From: Mauremys mutica
Taxonomy: Eukaryota > Chordata > Testudines > Geoemydidae
Length of the DNA stretch: 64,000 bases
NCBI RefSeq assembly: GCF_020497125.1
Contig: NC_059087.1
Coordinates: forward strand, 17,641,925-17,705,924
Reading direction: 5' to 3'
Each line of letters opens with the position of its first letter. The first letter of the stretch is position 1. Below the pieces are notes generated by a model. It did not search any database, had not been told where the DNA came from, and worked only from the letters and a program-made list of their open reading frames with translations. Position numbers and translations under genes: made by a program. Shown in pieces: positions 12,701-27,700 of this stretch.

Positions 12701-15700
12701 TATGAGATGAGATTGGTGGGTCTCCATTCCGTTTCCCACATCAGACTCATTGTCATGCTTTGCACTAAGGGCTGTGGAGACTGAACTACTCCTATTGGTC
12801 ACTGAGGAAGTTGCCTGGTGTTACCGTGTAGAGAAGCTGATGGCTTCATACACCCGTTGCTGCTTTTCACCAGAAAGAAATTCACACCATTTTTAAAGAC
12901 AGTTTAGATATACGCATTTAGCTCCATATATGCAAAATAGCTCATTAAATAATTTGCATAAATATCACACATGAAGCTGCACAGAATTTGGCAGCAAAAC
13001 TGTACCTGAACCTAGAACACAGAAACTGGCTGCTATTGCTTAAGAAATCCTGCTTCTAAGGATAAAGCGGAAATTGGCAACATTAAGATAGCTTAAGAAG
13101 CAGCAAGAGTGACAGGGGAAGGAAAAGGAGAGAATTGTATCCTGTTTCCTCAGTTTTTAAAAAGTGCTTAGTTCACATGATTGTCCTTTGTGTTCGAAAA
13201 AATTACCTTTCATGGGCAATCGTGTCCCCAGGCTGCAGTTTGACTTTGTAGCCCGCAACTGGTCACTCTGCAGGTTGATAGTTTTTCATGATAAACCATT
13301 TCTCTACTCATGCATACTCTCACAGATATACTCCTCAGGAGAAACAAATTTTATCTGGTAATCTTATGTAGCACAATATAAAATATTTTAATGCCAGTAA
13401 TTTCAGCAAAGACAGAGGTAGAACAGCTTATTTCACAATTGTAGATACTAAAATTATGCATCAGAATGCCCTAACATATTCATTTTATCTAAACGAGGAG
13501 GCAACATGACTGCCAATCAAAGAAACTTCTCAGTGTTTGCTTTGGCTGTAACTCTAATTTTCTTATCAGGTGTCCATCCTTTGTTTGGGGGCAGGTGATG
13601 GAGGTTTGACAGGCAAGCAAAGTGTTGCTGACAATTAGTTTAATAGAATAGGAACTTGTATACCTGAGAAAGTTACATCAATTTAGCTTAATCAGTTTTT
13701 AAACTTGGTTAGTTAAGCTGGTACAAACCCCTTTAACTGAAATAAGCATTCAGTCATTTGCACCAGTTTAACTAACACCTTAAGTTTAAACCTTTGCAAC
13801 TTTCTCATGTGGGCAAGGTCAAAATAGTTTAGTCTCCTAGTTCTCTAATCTTAGAGCCTTGAAGATCCGTTTTTTGTTTAAGTTTTTTACAGAAGTTTGT
13901 TTGCTGCCTGTGCTTCCCAAAATATGTGGGTTATCTCTGAAACTTACATGCAGTTTGGCAGAGTAAAGGACAGATGCAAGCACACCCCTCTGAAGAAGAG
14001 CCACCGTTTTTAAAGTTACAGCTCATGTGTTTTATGTGCTTTATGGGACTTGGATCTGGAAAGAATGCAAGTTGGGTGCCATCCTACTGTACTTCAGCCT
14101 CGCTGCCTGTAGGACGTTACTGGGATCACGTCAGCATTTCAATAAGAATAAAATAAATATTTGTTTTAAAATTACCCTGAAACAAATAATCATAAACAAA
14201 CACAAATAAACAGCCCTACCCTAAGCAGCGTGTTTACCCCAACAACAGGAATATCAGAAACTTCACAAAACCCACTATGGGCTTTGCTGTTGCTATCATT
14301 TTTATGTGAAAGGCACTCAAATACTATGATGACGGGTAATAACTCAAATACCTTGGATAGATAAGATGGATAAGTCCCTCTAGTTTTCCCTTTTATGTTT
14401 GTACATATCATGAAGATACAGTATAACTATTCCACCAATGTGGGAAACTGCTCAAATGTCCAAATCTAATACTCTTGGTTAGCATTTACAGAGTGGTTAT
14501 GACATCATTGCCCTCCTTTCCACTGGGATGCTGATGATTTTGACATGTGGCAGCATTTTTAATTTTTAAAAAAGTTTAGCCATCTTTCAGTTGCTGCATG
14601 AAGTTTTATTTGACTATATAAATCCTTTGTTACTCTTGTTTATTTTTGTTGAATTTTGCTGCTTGAATTTCCACTGTGTCCACTTCCTATTCAGTTTCCT
14701 CCTGCTAATCCTTATTAGCTTCATTGGCCTCACGGGAGGCTGCAAGTTAAAAAATGTTCTCTGCAAAGGTTATTATAACTGTTTGATAGTATGGTGGAAT
14801 GGAGGGAGTCTAGTGCTTACAGCAGGGATGCAGGCAGGGCAGTGCGGATTGGGAGCCGGGGCTGTTTGTTTCCCAAATTCTATTCCCAGCTCTGCCAGTG
14901 ATTTGGGTGACCTTGGGAGAGGATACAAAAACTAGGATTATTGTCTTTGAAAGGAGAGGTGTTAGGGGACCTTAACTGGAGTATTTAAGATTGAATTGGT
15001 TAGTTCCTAATATTTGTATCCCAATGGAGTGCTTTGTTATTGTGGTGATAGAAGCAATATAAATAACTCGATAAGCCTCTGGGTGTTACAGGATTGTTTA
15101 TATTTAAAGCAGGATTTAAATTGAACTAGATCATATGAACAATAATATTTATTGTTAAGCTGAAGTAGGGGGAAATCAAATCTCTTGCTTCAGGTCATCA
15201 GTTTGATAGGGGTCAGAAAGAAGTTCTTTCCCAAACTTTACATGATTGGCCAGGTGCATTGTGGAGGAGGTTATCTTCCTTTGAAGCATTAGGCTATTGC
15301 AGAGGCAGGATCTGATTTGTTCTGGTATGAGAGATCCTATATTCCTGTGAGGTTTTTAATCTGGGTAAGATGTAGTTTCTGTTATGATGTTGGATGTTTT
15401 ATACTTTCTAGTCATCTATATTTGTTATATGCTGATTAGAACTTTTAGAAGAAGAAAATTGCTACTTGACTAACCAGAACATTTGAGGTTCAGTTGGCAG
15501 TACTGTATTCTCAGGAACATGGGTCCATCTCAGTGTGTGTGTTTTTCTTTCTCTGTGTCCAGGAAAGCCAATATTTTCAGTTGATATTCACCCAGATGGG
15601 ACCAAGTTTGCAACTGGAGGACAAGGTATGTTTGCACACTAATGGACGAAGGAGATCTGGGCCATAATAATCTCATGTCCTCACCACATTTTTCTCATTT

Positions 15701-18700
15701 TATCCATTTATTTTGAACTCATAATTTAGGAAAACTATCTATTCCCTGGAGATATAAGACCTGAATATGCATATTTAAAAATGCTGCAGTGAATAAATTA
15801 GACTTTTATGACAAGTTCATGCTTATTGACATGACCATATGCTTGTTCTCTTGGGCATCAGTGGAGAACAGTAGTTGTATTGTGTCTGCTGCTACTAATA
15901 TTGGTATTTAATTCCACAGAATTACTTGCCAAAAATCTTCTTGTTTAGAGAGGGATAAAACATGCAGTTTGGCCTTTTGTATTGAGAGCTGGTGGAAATT
16001 GGGATTAAACATTTTAATACAATTATATATATTTATACACAACATAAATATTTTGTATATTAATATACACAAATAGAATTTGGTGGTGTTAGGGTTCAAT
16101 TTCAGCTACACCTGTACCCCAATATAACGCTGTCCTCGGGAGCCAAAAAATCTTACCACGTTATAGGTGAAACCGCATTATATTGAACTTGCTTTGATCC
16201 GGTGGAGCGCGCAGCCGCCCCCCCCACCCCCCCCGAGTGCTGCTTCACTGTGTTATATCCGAATTCGTGTTATATTGGGGTAGAGGTGTATTGAATAATG
16301 AAACATCAGATAACTTGGCTCAATTAGAGTTTATTAATCAAAGATAGATCAGCCCAATACATAAAGGCAAGGGTTAATATCTCATAAGTCTGGATAGAAG
16401 CTCCACAGAGTCTTCAAACCTGCTCCAAAATCATGGGCTGACTTCTGCTTTATTTATATCCCAGAGGGTTATGACTTTCAAGATATTACCTAAGATTCAC
16501 ACACCAATTCTTATCAGTTTTGAACATAGTTTTCCAGAAGTCACCAAACCTTATAGGCATCTTATACTAGCTATACCTGGGTACAGGATGCATGCTGGGT
16601 AGGTATCAACAAGAGTATCCATTTTATACTGCCACTCTGATATATTTCCATACTATCCATCCTTCGCATTCTGTACCTTAGTACATCTTGTTCCTGACAG
16701 TACCTGCATGTACCAAGAAGAGGCTTGGCTTAACTACAAAGGATGCTGGAAGTATGGATTGTACATTTTGTCCTTGCATAATTATACAGGATTTTGAGAA
16801 AAGCTTAATATTAATACACTTCATAGTTATGCAAAACATTAATACAATATATCATATTAAGTATAATGTTGGTGTTGTGTATACAACTGATATTGTATAT
16901 AATACTGGCTAACGATAGTTTAAATTCCCCCTTTCCTTGAACTTAAATTTAATTTTTGTGTACATGACAAATCACAGTCAAAATATTACTGTTATATACA
17001 GTATGACTTTTACTATTTCTGAATAATTACATGTGATCATCTTAATAGCTTTGTGGTAAATGAAAGCAAAGCACAGTTTGAGTACCAGCAAATGAATGTG
17101 AACTCTAAAAGTATATCTTTGTGTTAAAGATTTCTAGGGCACCTATTGCTGCAGTATCAGAGAGCCAATATTTTCTATGAAATTTAAAATGAGTTCAGAC
17201 AAATTTTTGTTCTCTATAAAATATTGATTTCTTCTTTGTCTTTAGGACAGGATTCTGGGAAGGTGGTGATTTGGAGTATGGCTCCTGTCCTCAAAGAGGA
17301 AGATGAAAAGAATGAAAATATTCCCAAGATGCTTTGTCAGATGGACAATCACTTAGGTAACATAGAAGGTCTTCTCTGTAGGTTTTAAGCCTTGGCAAAT
17401 TACCTGTTAGTACATTTGTTTGTAATTTAAAAATATAAGTCTCTGTTCAGCAGTAAAGAATATGTGATGTTTTGCAGAGGGTCTCAGACCTCAGCTACAT
17501 GCCTTTTTTAGATGTTCAGCAGAAAACCTCATCAAGCTATAGAATATGTTTTGGGCAGTTCTTCAGATACATCTGGAAATCCCTTGCACATGAGTCTCTT
17601 CCATCTAATTTGGTGGGGCCAAAAAATAACTTGTAGAACAAATTTTTGAAAACCAGTAGGATTACAGAGAAGGGCAGGAGAAGGAATGAAGAGAGAGGAG
17701 ATGCCATATAAAATATATTGATTATAGTCTTAAGATCTAGTGTACCATGCATACAAAATGTTTGAAATGAGCTCAGCTGAATAAGATGCCCCTTGCTTTT
17801 CTTGAAAATTGTACCATTTCCAGGTTGCACTTGTAATTTAATCCAATTTCATTTATCACAAACAATTTCCTTAGTCAGCTACTATTTCCCCTTTAAACCA
17901 TATTTTTGTTAAATGTTTTTTAGACAGAATAGGTTGTTGTTGAAACTTAGATAAGTTATTGAACTGGCACTGAAAGATAAGTGCCAATCCATTTAACTAA
18001 AGCAGATAGAGTAACTGCTTTGAGTGGAGTGAGCATATTTAACAAATTCCAAGCATCTCCTGCCAAACTCTGTTTAAAATGAAATCTGCTCTCATTATGG
18101 AACCATTTTTTTTCTTGTTGGCTTTTCATCTTATAAACTTTTTTTTTCTTCCATTTTCTAGCCTGTGTGAACTGTGTGCGGTGGTCAAACAATGGGGTTT
18201 ATTTGGCTTCAGGGGGCGATGACAAACTGATCATGGTGTGGAAACGAGCTGCGTAAGCATGTTTTTCCTTTTCAACTTGTATTTTAATTTTAGCAGGTAT
18301 CTGTCTATTTTCACAAAATTTCCTCCAGTGCCAGCTCCTTGCTTTAAGAGCTTGCAGGGAGGAAGTCACAGTTGCAGATCAATACATTGGAAGTTTGTTC
18401 TGACAACCTGTGTCTTGAACAATAGTCTGTTTCCATAAGTGTGTTCTCTCTTCTGTGTAGGAGGTGAGCCATTTTCTCCATGGGTTTTAGACAGCTTCAT
18501 TATTAGACTCTTCAAAGAGATATTTTACATATTAGCATTATCATCTTGCTTCAGGAAGTATAGTAGTATATAGGGTATATTTATGTAGCTTTTAAAGGTA
18601 TTATACGTTTCACTTTCATATAAAACAGTATTGCTATTTTCATCTCATTCCCCATTGTGATAATATCTGAGCAGAAAATAGACTTGTACCGCTATACTAT

Positions 18701-21700
18701 ATTCTAAAACAAACAGTTAATGAGTAACTTGTTGAGGTGGTTTCTTTTAATAACTCTTCTGGTCCTGTTTTAACTAGGTACATTGGACCTAGCACTGTGT
18801 TTGGTTCCAGTAGTAAACTTGCTAATGTAGAACAGTGGAGATGTGTTTCAATTCTCAGAAGCCATTCGGGGGGTAAGTGAAAAGGTGTAGAATGAATCTG
18901 AATAGAGCATGTTGAAAAAATATTTTGTATTCATTAACATGATACTTTTCTTGTTCACAATATAATCAGTTGGTCATAGAACTCCTCACTACACAGCTAA
19001 TCACTAACTATTAAAACTGGTTATGAGGAGATAACATCAAGTGTCAGGAGCCTTAAAAGGGGGGAGAAAAGGTGGCTTTTATTTAAGGGAGGCAATGTGT
19101 CTAATGGCTAGAAGAGGGGACTGGGTGTCAGGATTCCTGGATGCTATTCCTGACTTTACCATTGATTTGCTCTGTGATGATGAGAACGTAAATTAACTGG
19201 GGAAAGTCAGTATGCTCAGCTGTAAAATGTGGATAATACTTTTTTATTAGTAATATTATCTTAAACAGTGTCTTCTGTTTATTATCTTATTATAGTGGAA
19301 TTATGTTATTTTGGCATGAATTATAAAAAATGACAAGCATGTGTTAATTTTGTAATTGTCCTGATGAGCTGTGTGGTTTCCATCAGTGTTTCACAGTGGA
19401 CTGTGGTAGTGAGACCTTTTTTTCCATCTGGATTGGAATAATATTGTGTTGTGGTATCTCCTGCTGCTGCTTCACTAAATGCAAATCAGGTCCTTTGGAC
19501 AGAGGAGATTCTGGTTCCTGTAAACACCCTGGCCATCGTGTTTCTGTATCTCTCTATCTTAGGTACTTATACTGCCCCCCATTAAGACAAATAACTGCAA
19601 GTGCCTCCCAATCTTTAATGTATTGATCCTCACAACACCCTTGTGAGGTAGGGAAGTGCTATCATTTCCATTTTTAATAGATGGGGAACTGAGGCAGAGA
19701 GTATGTGACTTGCCCAGGGTCACACAGGAAGTCTGTGGTGGAGCAGGGACTGGATCCCAGATCTTCCAAATCCTGGGCTTGTGCCCTAACCACTGGACTA
19801 CTCTTCCTGTTTGCATAAAAGCTTTGAAGTAGAAGCAAACAAACCTGCAAGTAATGAATGTCTGTAATTAGTTTCCCTAAGATTTTAGACCAGAATGAGC
19901 ACAAGCTGTCAAATAGAGGTCTTGATAACTAGTCCTGTGCCTTAACCACAAGACCACCTTTCCTCCCCTTCAGTATATTGTGACCAATTTTGAAATAATA
20001 AAAAATACAACTTTGTCTTAACTAAAGGATTTGAAGTGAAATATGTGGGGGAAGGAGATATACGTGTTTTAGGGCTACCAACCTTTAGTGTTCTTGTGGA
20101 AATGCTGGCAGCTCAGCTGGGACATACTAACAGTATGTAGAAGGATCTCAGAACACAGCACGGGTTGCAGCCTGGCACAGTTTCTCAGATGGCAGTAAAG
20201 CTGCTTCTAACTCTCTCTTTTCCTTTGGGTCCCATATTAAAGATGACACAAAGATTAGAGGAAAGTAGAAAAAGAGAATTTAAATAAAAGGAAAATCACC
20301 AGGATGGGAAATCTTATTATGGCTGAGTTTATAATCTGATTCTATATTTATTGCTTTTTGTCAAAAGCAAAATAAAAATGTATTTTATCAACTGCTAGAT
20401 GGTAACAGAGCTACATATAATATAACTTGATTGTGCTTATTTAAATGATCTGTCCACAAGTTAAAAAATAAGATTTGACTAAAGAATACCTTGAGGGGAA
20501 TAGAACAATGAAAAGTGGTTCTGCAGGTGAAATAGCTTATGGTTTTTATTAACCCTCTTGTAATCCGATATTAAATATGGAAATAATATAAATAATTTGA
20601 TGTGATATAAGGGAATATTAGTTTGTGACTTAGCACAACTCCTCCTGAGTGTGGCTCAGTCAAAGGAAGGCTTCCTTTTCTCTCCGTTGGTTCATTTGCT
20701 TTATATGGACCATAGTAGTGATAGCTTCACTTTGAGTCTCAAATCAGATCGTGTTCATGTAACATGCATAGCAAGTTCATCTCTGAAACAGGGACTGCAC
20801 TAATTGGTTAAATCTATCTGGCTATCAATTTGTAGCTCTAGTGCAATTTGTCACATAGATAGAGGACTTTTTTTTAATAGATGTCATGGATGTGGCATGG
20901 TCTCCTCATGATGCCTGGCTGGCCTCCTGCAGTGTCGATAACACCGTTGTCATCTGGAATGCTGTCAAATTCCCAGGTGGGAACTCTTTTAATTCAGATA
21001 TGTATATACAAATATAATTATCCGTGACAAAAACGGACTGCTTTTTATGTCAATGAAAGACACTGACTATGAACAGGTAGGGTGTATTTTGGAGCAGGCA
21101 TCCTGTCCTTACTATAGTGACTAATACCTTGGAATCTGCTCAGCTGTTGTCACAGATATTGAAAATGAGAAGTAGATCACACCACCGCTGTAAAGAGCTG
21201 TTGTGTTCAGATCGTGCTGCTGATTTTGCATAAACAGCACCGTTGCTTGTATTTTCTCTTTTGGCTTGTTTTTAAAACATAAAATAAATATATATATTTC
21301 AAATCCTGAAGTTCTAAGAATGCCTTCTTTTCCTATTTTCTGCTTTTGTACCAGTTCCACATAGCAGCTATCATCTTTGGAAACCCATCAAAGCCTCACT
21401 TTTAAATGGCTAGAAGAGTTGACGTGAGGTGATACCCTCCCAAGCTAAAAATGCTGTTATACAGTGCTCTCAGACTCTCCTTAAACAATCTGAGAGGCAA
21501 GAGATCAGGAGTGGCAGTTGAACGCTGTCCAACACGGTGGTATAGATACCATTGTCCCTAGGTTAGTGGGCCTGTCAGGCTTAAACATTATTTAATATGT
21601 AACCTGGACATAGATCATGTATACAAATGCCCCAAGTTGAAGCTGTTGTGATGGTTACTGAGAACAGAGGGAGGAATAAGTGCATATTTTAACTAGGTTC

Positions 21701-24700
21701 CAATTAAACTCTGTTTTCTTTCCAGTGCTTGACAAAAGTTTTGTAGTAAACTGGTCTCTGCTGGTCTGGATCTATTTATCTCTTGCACAATGACTTCCAT
21801 TCATTATGTTATCAGAATACCCTTTTTGTTTCTGGCTTCATTTGTACAGGAAGCTTAATTTGAACATAGGTTGAGCTTGATTGGTACGTTGGTATTTGAC
21901 CATCCAACAAAAATGTCAGGCTGCTTTTAATATGGTGCTTCAAAAAGATCTTAGAAATCTCCACTAGACTTCTTGTCTATATTTAAATGACCTTTTTAAG
22001 GGAATGGTAGCATCCAAGTGTTATCTCTTAATTTTTTGCTGTGCACAGAAATTCTTGCCACTCTGAAGGGACACTCTGGCTTGGTGAAGGGATTGACCTG
22101 GGATCCTGTTGGGAAATATATAGCCTCTCAGGCTGATGACCGAAGCTTGAAGGTGTGGCGGACCATGGACTGGCAGTTAGAAACCAGCATCACAAAACCA
22201 TTTGATGAGGTATCTGTCATGTGTTAAGGAGCACATAGTGCACAAATTAAAAAACTGTCATAATACTTCTGATCTTCAAAGCCCTGCACAGATATTAGCT
22301 AATTAAACCGGACCAAAATGCTTGCTGTGTGGTTCATGCCTGCTCTTATCCCACTTGGAGTTCCCAACTGTACAAGCGGAGCTGACGCTAGGCATAAGCA
22401 GACTAAGCAATTGCTTAGGGCCTCGAGCAGCTCAAGAGGGCCCCCTATTCGCGTGTGTGCGTGTGTGTGTGTGTGTGTGTACGCGCACGTGCGCACACAA
22501 AAATATTCCTGCTTAGGGCCCCCAATGGGCTAGTACCACCTATGTGTACAGGTTAGCTCTCCGCTTCTCCTGTGACTTTCTGTCCAGAGAGGGGCCTTCA
22601 ACTATTTGGGAACATAAAATAACTGAGTTCAGACAATATGAACAAACCTTTGTGAATAGCCTGTCTTAACCTAAATAATTGCTCCTGCCCTCCCTTATCC
22701 CTGTAAAGAGGCACATTATGCCCAACTTCCCTCCAGCTGCAAGAGCTGGATAGAGCTGCCTATGGAGCACATCAATCCTGCTCCCCTGTTTGCCAGCAGG
22801 TATCCTTCCCTCTGCCCATATAGGAGTAGATAAACAAATAAACAAAACCTAGTCCTTGTATTTGTTAAAGTCCTAGCTTTGAAGAGTAATATTTGCACCT
22901 TACCAGCACTAAGTGTTTTCTGGTATGACTGCCCAGGGCATTGTGTTGTGGCTTGGTGTGTTGTTTTAGGGGGTGAAGGGTGGGACGTGTCTCCAGACAA
23001 GTGAGATAAAGCAACCAATAGGTGGGGGTGCTATTTCCCAGTTTTTCATTGCACTGCTGCCTTTTTAGTTTTAATTTGAATAGGGTTCACGTGCAAAATA
23101 CTGTAGTCTTAGCTTTATCAAATATTTTTGAAGATTAATCACAGTCAGTGATCTTTTCGGGTGCTAATAGCTTTATGAATTGCAGATGTAGCAAGTTTGT
23201 CTATTAGCCTCTGAGCAGGATGCAAATGTAATGTAGTGACTTTGACTACACTTGCATATCTGCTGTAAAAACATGGAGGAGAGTAAGTGGGGGGGGTTTG
23301 TCCCTCCCCTTCCCTTTCTTCCCCTTGCACCAAAATCTGTTTTGTTTGACTGGTTACTTTACTTTGGCTAGGAAGGCAATCAAACCTCTCCGGGGCAGAT
23401 GCTGGTGCTAATGAGTAGAGTGTTTTGCAGTAAATTTGTAGTGATGTGGCTAGCAATGTTCTTCGTAGTCATTCATTTGCATTCAGCCATTTAGAGTCTG
23501 TGAGGTGGTGCGTTTGCAAATTTGGGGCTCATAATTTTTAACTGATGTGTTGCAGCCATGTCACTAACCAGGATGATGAATATTTGGTGTACAGTATTCT
23601 ATAGAATTCTGCATTCTTGCAGATTATAAAGAATGATATTTTCAGGTGTTCTCTCCATTTAAAAAATTGTCCTGGAGAGCCTCTTTTCAATATCAGTCAT
23701 TCCCCAGTTCTGCATCTTTTCTGACAATAACCAGATGCTCTTATTCACTCTCTAGCTCCTAGGTTACAGCTTCAGAACTTAGATTGGACCAACCATGTGG
23801 ATAGGGATGAAGCTCTGAGAATTTAGTGTACTGAAATGTTACTGCTGAAATTGTGTTACACTCCTGAAAGAAACAAGAAATCACTTATTCAGTGTGTAAA
23901 ATCTAACTTTCCTTTTTCTGAACCCTCAAAAGTTGTCATAAGTGCCCTCTGATCAATCAATCTAGACCCCTTTAAAGGCCTAGTATGTTGTTTTTATTCT
24001 CAGTGTGGAGGGACAACACATGTTCTGCGTCTCAGCTGGTCGCCTGATGGACACTATCTGGTTTCTGCTCATGCCATGAATAATTCTGGACCTACTGCTC
24101 AGATCATTGAGAGAGATGGATGGAAAACCAACATGGATTTTGTAGGGCACCGCAAGGCAGTGACAGTGGTGGTGAGTAAATTTAAAGAGGAAGGTCTCCT
24201 TAAAGTATAGCTTTTAGAAAATATGCTCTCTTGATATTTTATGTGCAACAGAGGGAAACAGCTGATATAGATAGATGTAAATATGATAAAAGTTATTAAT
24301 CGATACATAGATGTTTAAAAATCTGTCAGTTTAAGGTAAGTGTAGACTTTCACCTGTACAATTTTTTTCATTTCATGGATTTGGAAGCAGGCTCGCTGAC
24401 AGCAATTCTGGGCCCCAGAGCAGAACAGTCAGTGGGCCCCCTAGAAAGGGATGGCTCGGCGTGGCGTTGCCACATGGGTGTGGAGCTGGACCATGTGCAG
24501 CAGCTGGGGCATGCACACACAAGCCGGGCCCAGCAAGCTGCTGGTTGCACTCTTCCGGCCAGGGCCACATTAACCTTTTGTGGGCCCGGCACCAAACGTA
24601 TTTGTGGACCCCCCATGGGGGCAATGGAGCATGGCACCAGGAGGTCAGTACCCAGAGCAAGGGGCTGGCTGGGGGCAATGGGGCAGGGCATGGCATGGCG

Positions 24701-27700
24701 AGGCCAGCCCCGCTCCACCCAACCCAGTGCAAGGGCACTGTTTACAGACCAGCAGCTGCCAGACTGACACTGGCCCACCTGTATGCCCCTTCCCTCAGGG
24801 GTCGTGCCACACAGCCCTGCCACCCAACAGCCTCTGACTCCCTATGCCCAGCATCCCCCTGCCCAGAGAACCCCCCCACAATCTCTCCCAGCACAAATGC
24901 ACGGTACCCTGCACACCACTACCCCTGCTCAGAGGACCCCCCCGTCCACAGCCCCACCGCAACTGCCCAGCACCCCACACAGAGCCCCCGCTCTCTAGCA
25001 CCCCAACACACACAGATCTGGGCCATAGTAAGAGCTGCTCACAGAACCCAGACCACTGTGGGAAGTCCTGGACCCTCCACCATGAGGGTCACCAGCAGGG
25101 AGAGGTAATGCCAAGAATAGGGTTGGGGAGGCAGGAGCTCCTGGAAGGAGGTGGGTTTACAGGCCCATGGGCCGGGCGGTGGTGGGGAAGGGGGAGAGGT
25201 GTGGGCATTTTGGAAGGGTGGGAAGCTTCAGTTTCAGATTTTGCTCCAGGCCCCTCACAACCTCTATGCTTAACACCACAAGGAGCACCTACACTGACCA
25301 GCTACATGGGGCACCAAGATGGAAACACAACTCCCCACAACATAGAGATGTGAGTCCCTGTGTCACTGCACACAGAGAATTGCTTCTTCCTGTTCACTTG
25401 AACTTAAAATAACTGCTTCCCATTAGGTCTTTGCACTATTTATATTTTCCAGAGGAAGATCTGCAGGTCTTGGTTTCATACACTTGCACCTCAATGACAT
25501 TAATAATATCACTTAGTTAATAACACCACCTTACAAGCCACCCTGAGTGAGGGACAGCACATAGTTGTGCTTCCTCGTGTTCATATTGGGTACTGAATTG
25601 TGACTAAATCACTATTTGGTCTCTTCCTCCCCTCCCTCTTGCTCCATAGGAGAAGTAAGCTGCACAAGCCCTTTTTCTGGTACAACTTACTTTCCCCAAA
25701 CATGCTGTCTTCTCTGTACCCCCCTTCCTCTCTTTCCACGTGCAGAATTGTACGGTGATGCCTTTCTCATGTCCGTCTTCTCACTGTGGGCACAAGGGAG
25801 GCAGCTCACCACGGAGCTCTTTGAAAAGGGCTGCCCACATAAAGAAGTGGAACTTCTACACTCCCCATGTATCCTTTGCTGACTTCAGTTACAGCCTCAG
25901 AGCCAATTATACTAACATTTATTCTTATTAGTACAATTGCTAGAAAGCAGAAACAGAAGAGAACTGACAAATGCCATCTCTTCCTCATCCCCTCCCTTCT
26001 AGTTTCATATTTAACACCTTCCTCCCCCACCCAAAGAAAAGGGAGTGAGGCTAGAACTAACCTGGTTCCCTCATGTCTGCATTTTTTACTCAGGGCCAAA
26101 TCTCCTTTGACATCAGTGGGAATTGTTTGTCTTGGAACTTGTTTCCCCCTGCCCACCCTGCAGCTTCTGCCGGGGCTCTGGGGCTTCCCTGCCCAGCGTG
26201 GCTTCTACTGGGGCTCAGGGCTCCCCCCTCTCCCCCCGTGGCTTTCCCCTGCCTGCCCACCCATCCGCCCGGCGGGGCTTCTTCTCCTCCCCCCCCCCCC
26301 TTTTTTTTTAAATTTCCTGCCCATGGTGCAGCAGTGGTGACTACCCTCTCCCCGCCCCCCCCGGCCCTTTTAAATTATCTGGGCCCCTGAGCAATTGCCT
26401 CCTCCCCCCCCCCGCCCCCCAGCGTTTCTCAAATGCGACCACAGTGGCCGCATGCAGCCACCAGGAGCTTTTCTTGCAGCGACAGCTTCCTGGGCAGTGA
26501 CTTAAGGAGTCAGGGGAGGGAGCAGTGGACTCCCCCCAGGGTCCACCAGCAGGGGGTTGGACCCTGACCCCTTGTGGAGCCACAAACACTGGAGGAGCAG
26601 GGAGCCAGTGAGTTCCCACCTTCCCAGGGGCAGTGAAGCTCCAGCTTTGGGCTTCAACTCTGGGGTGGCAGGCGGCAGGCTTCAGTCAAGGGCTTTGGGC
26701 TCCAGCCCTGGACCCCAGCCATGTGGCAGCAGGTGCTGACCCTTGGCTTACCACCACCCCCACTTCGCCCCTGGCCTCCACTGTCTCCCTACGCACCTCC
26801 CCATCCAGGGCTTAATTTGTCCCCTGGCATGCCAGGGTTGAGTAAGTGTGCTGTGAAAATTCATATATGTATGTTTGTTAAAATCACTTTTCACAGCCTC
26901 ACAACTAGCTAGTAAGTCTGCTGTGAAAAGTGATATTAACAAATATTACTTTTCACAGCAAAGATTAATTAAGTATTTTAGGAAAAACTATCGCCAAAAC
27001 AATTGTGAGAACCCCTGCCCCTGGTCACTAGTTCAAATCCAGCCTACTTCAGGAGTGGCCAAAAGTTTACCTTCCAAGGCCTCTTCAGTGGCTTGTTTGA
27101 AATCAGTCTGGTTCCAAATGGGCTGATGTTCACATCACAAAACTAGTACAGTTTGGTATTCCTGTTGGTGCACTTATCAGAGATGCCAAAGACTGACTTG
27201 ACTATGGAGACAAAAATAGACATCTATAGAAGGCGTCCTTCCAGCTCAAGGCTGACACACATTGGGTAGGCAGTGTGAGGAAACCTACATTGCTTTTGTC
27301 TGTGCTGAACGTATGATGGGGACTTTGTTTCCTAGAGAGGTTAGCTTGACATTGTTTGTGAGCATTAAATTAACTTAAACCCCCCCTCCCCCCAAACCTC
27401 CTAAAAATAATTAATTGATTGTAATATGATTGGGGTTTTTTTTTCTGCCTTTCAGAAATTCAATCCAAAAATCTTCAAAAAGAAACAAAAGAATGGGAGC
27501 TCCACCAAGCCAAGCTGTCCCTACTGCTGCTGTGCTGTCGGCAGTAAGGATCGGTCCCTCTCCGTCTGGGTAAGTTTCCTTTGTTGCTTTCATTGGCTGA
27601 CATGATCGCTTGGACAACTAGGGGACTTAGCACAGAGATCAGGTGTACAGAATTAGGATCTTGCATTTAGATACAGTTTTTATTTGCCAATCTGCCTGTT

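Noticed and set aside
19580..19808. Possible tRNA gene
   Set aside because: The tRNA-like boxes are those of a MIR SINE head; no cloverleaf with an anticodon arm is apparent.
24461..25108. 215-aa ORF in intron 8
   Set aside because: Lies in a GC-rich transposon-like block with low-complexity Pro/His/Thr content and overlapping frames on both strands.
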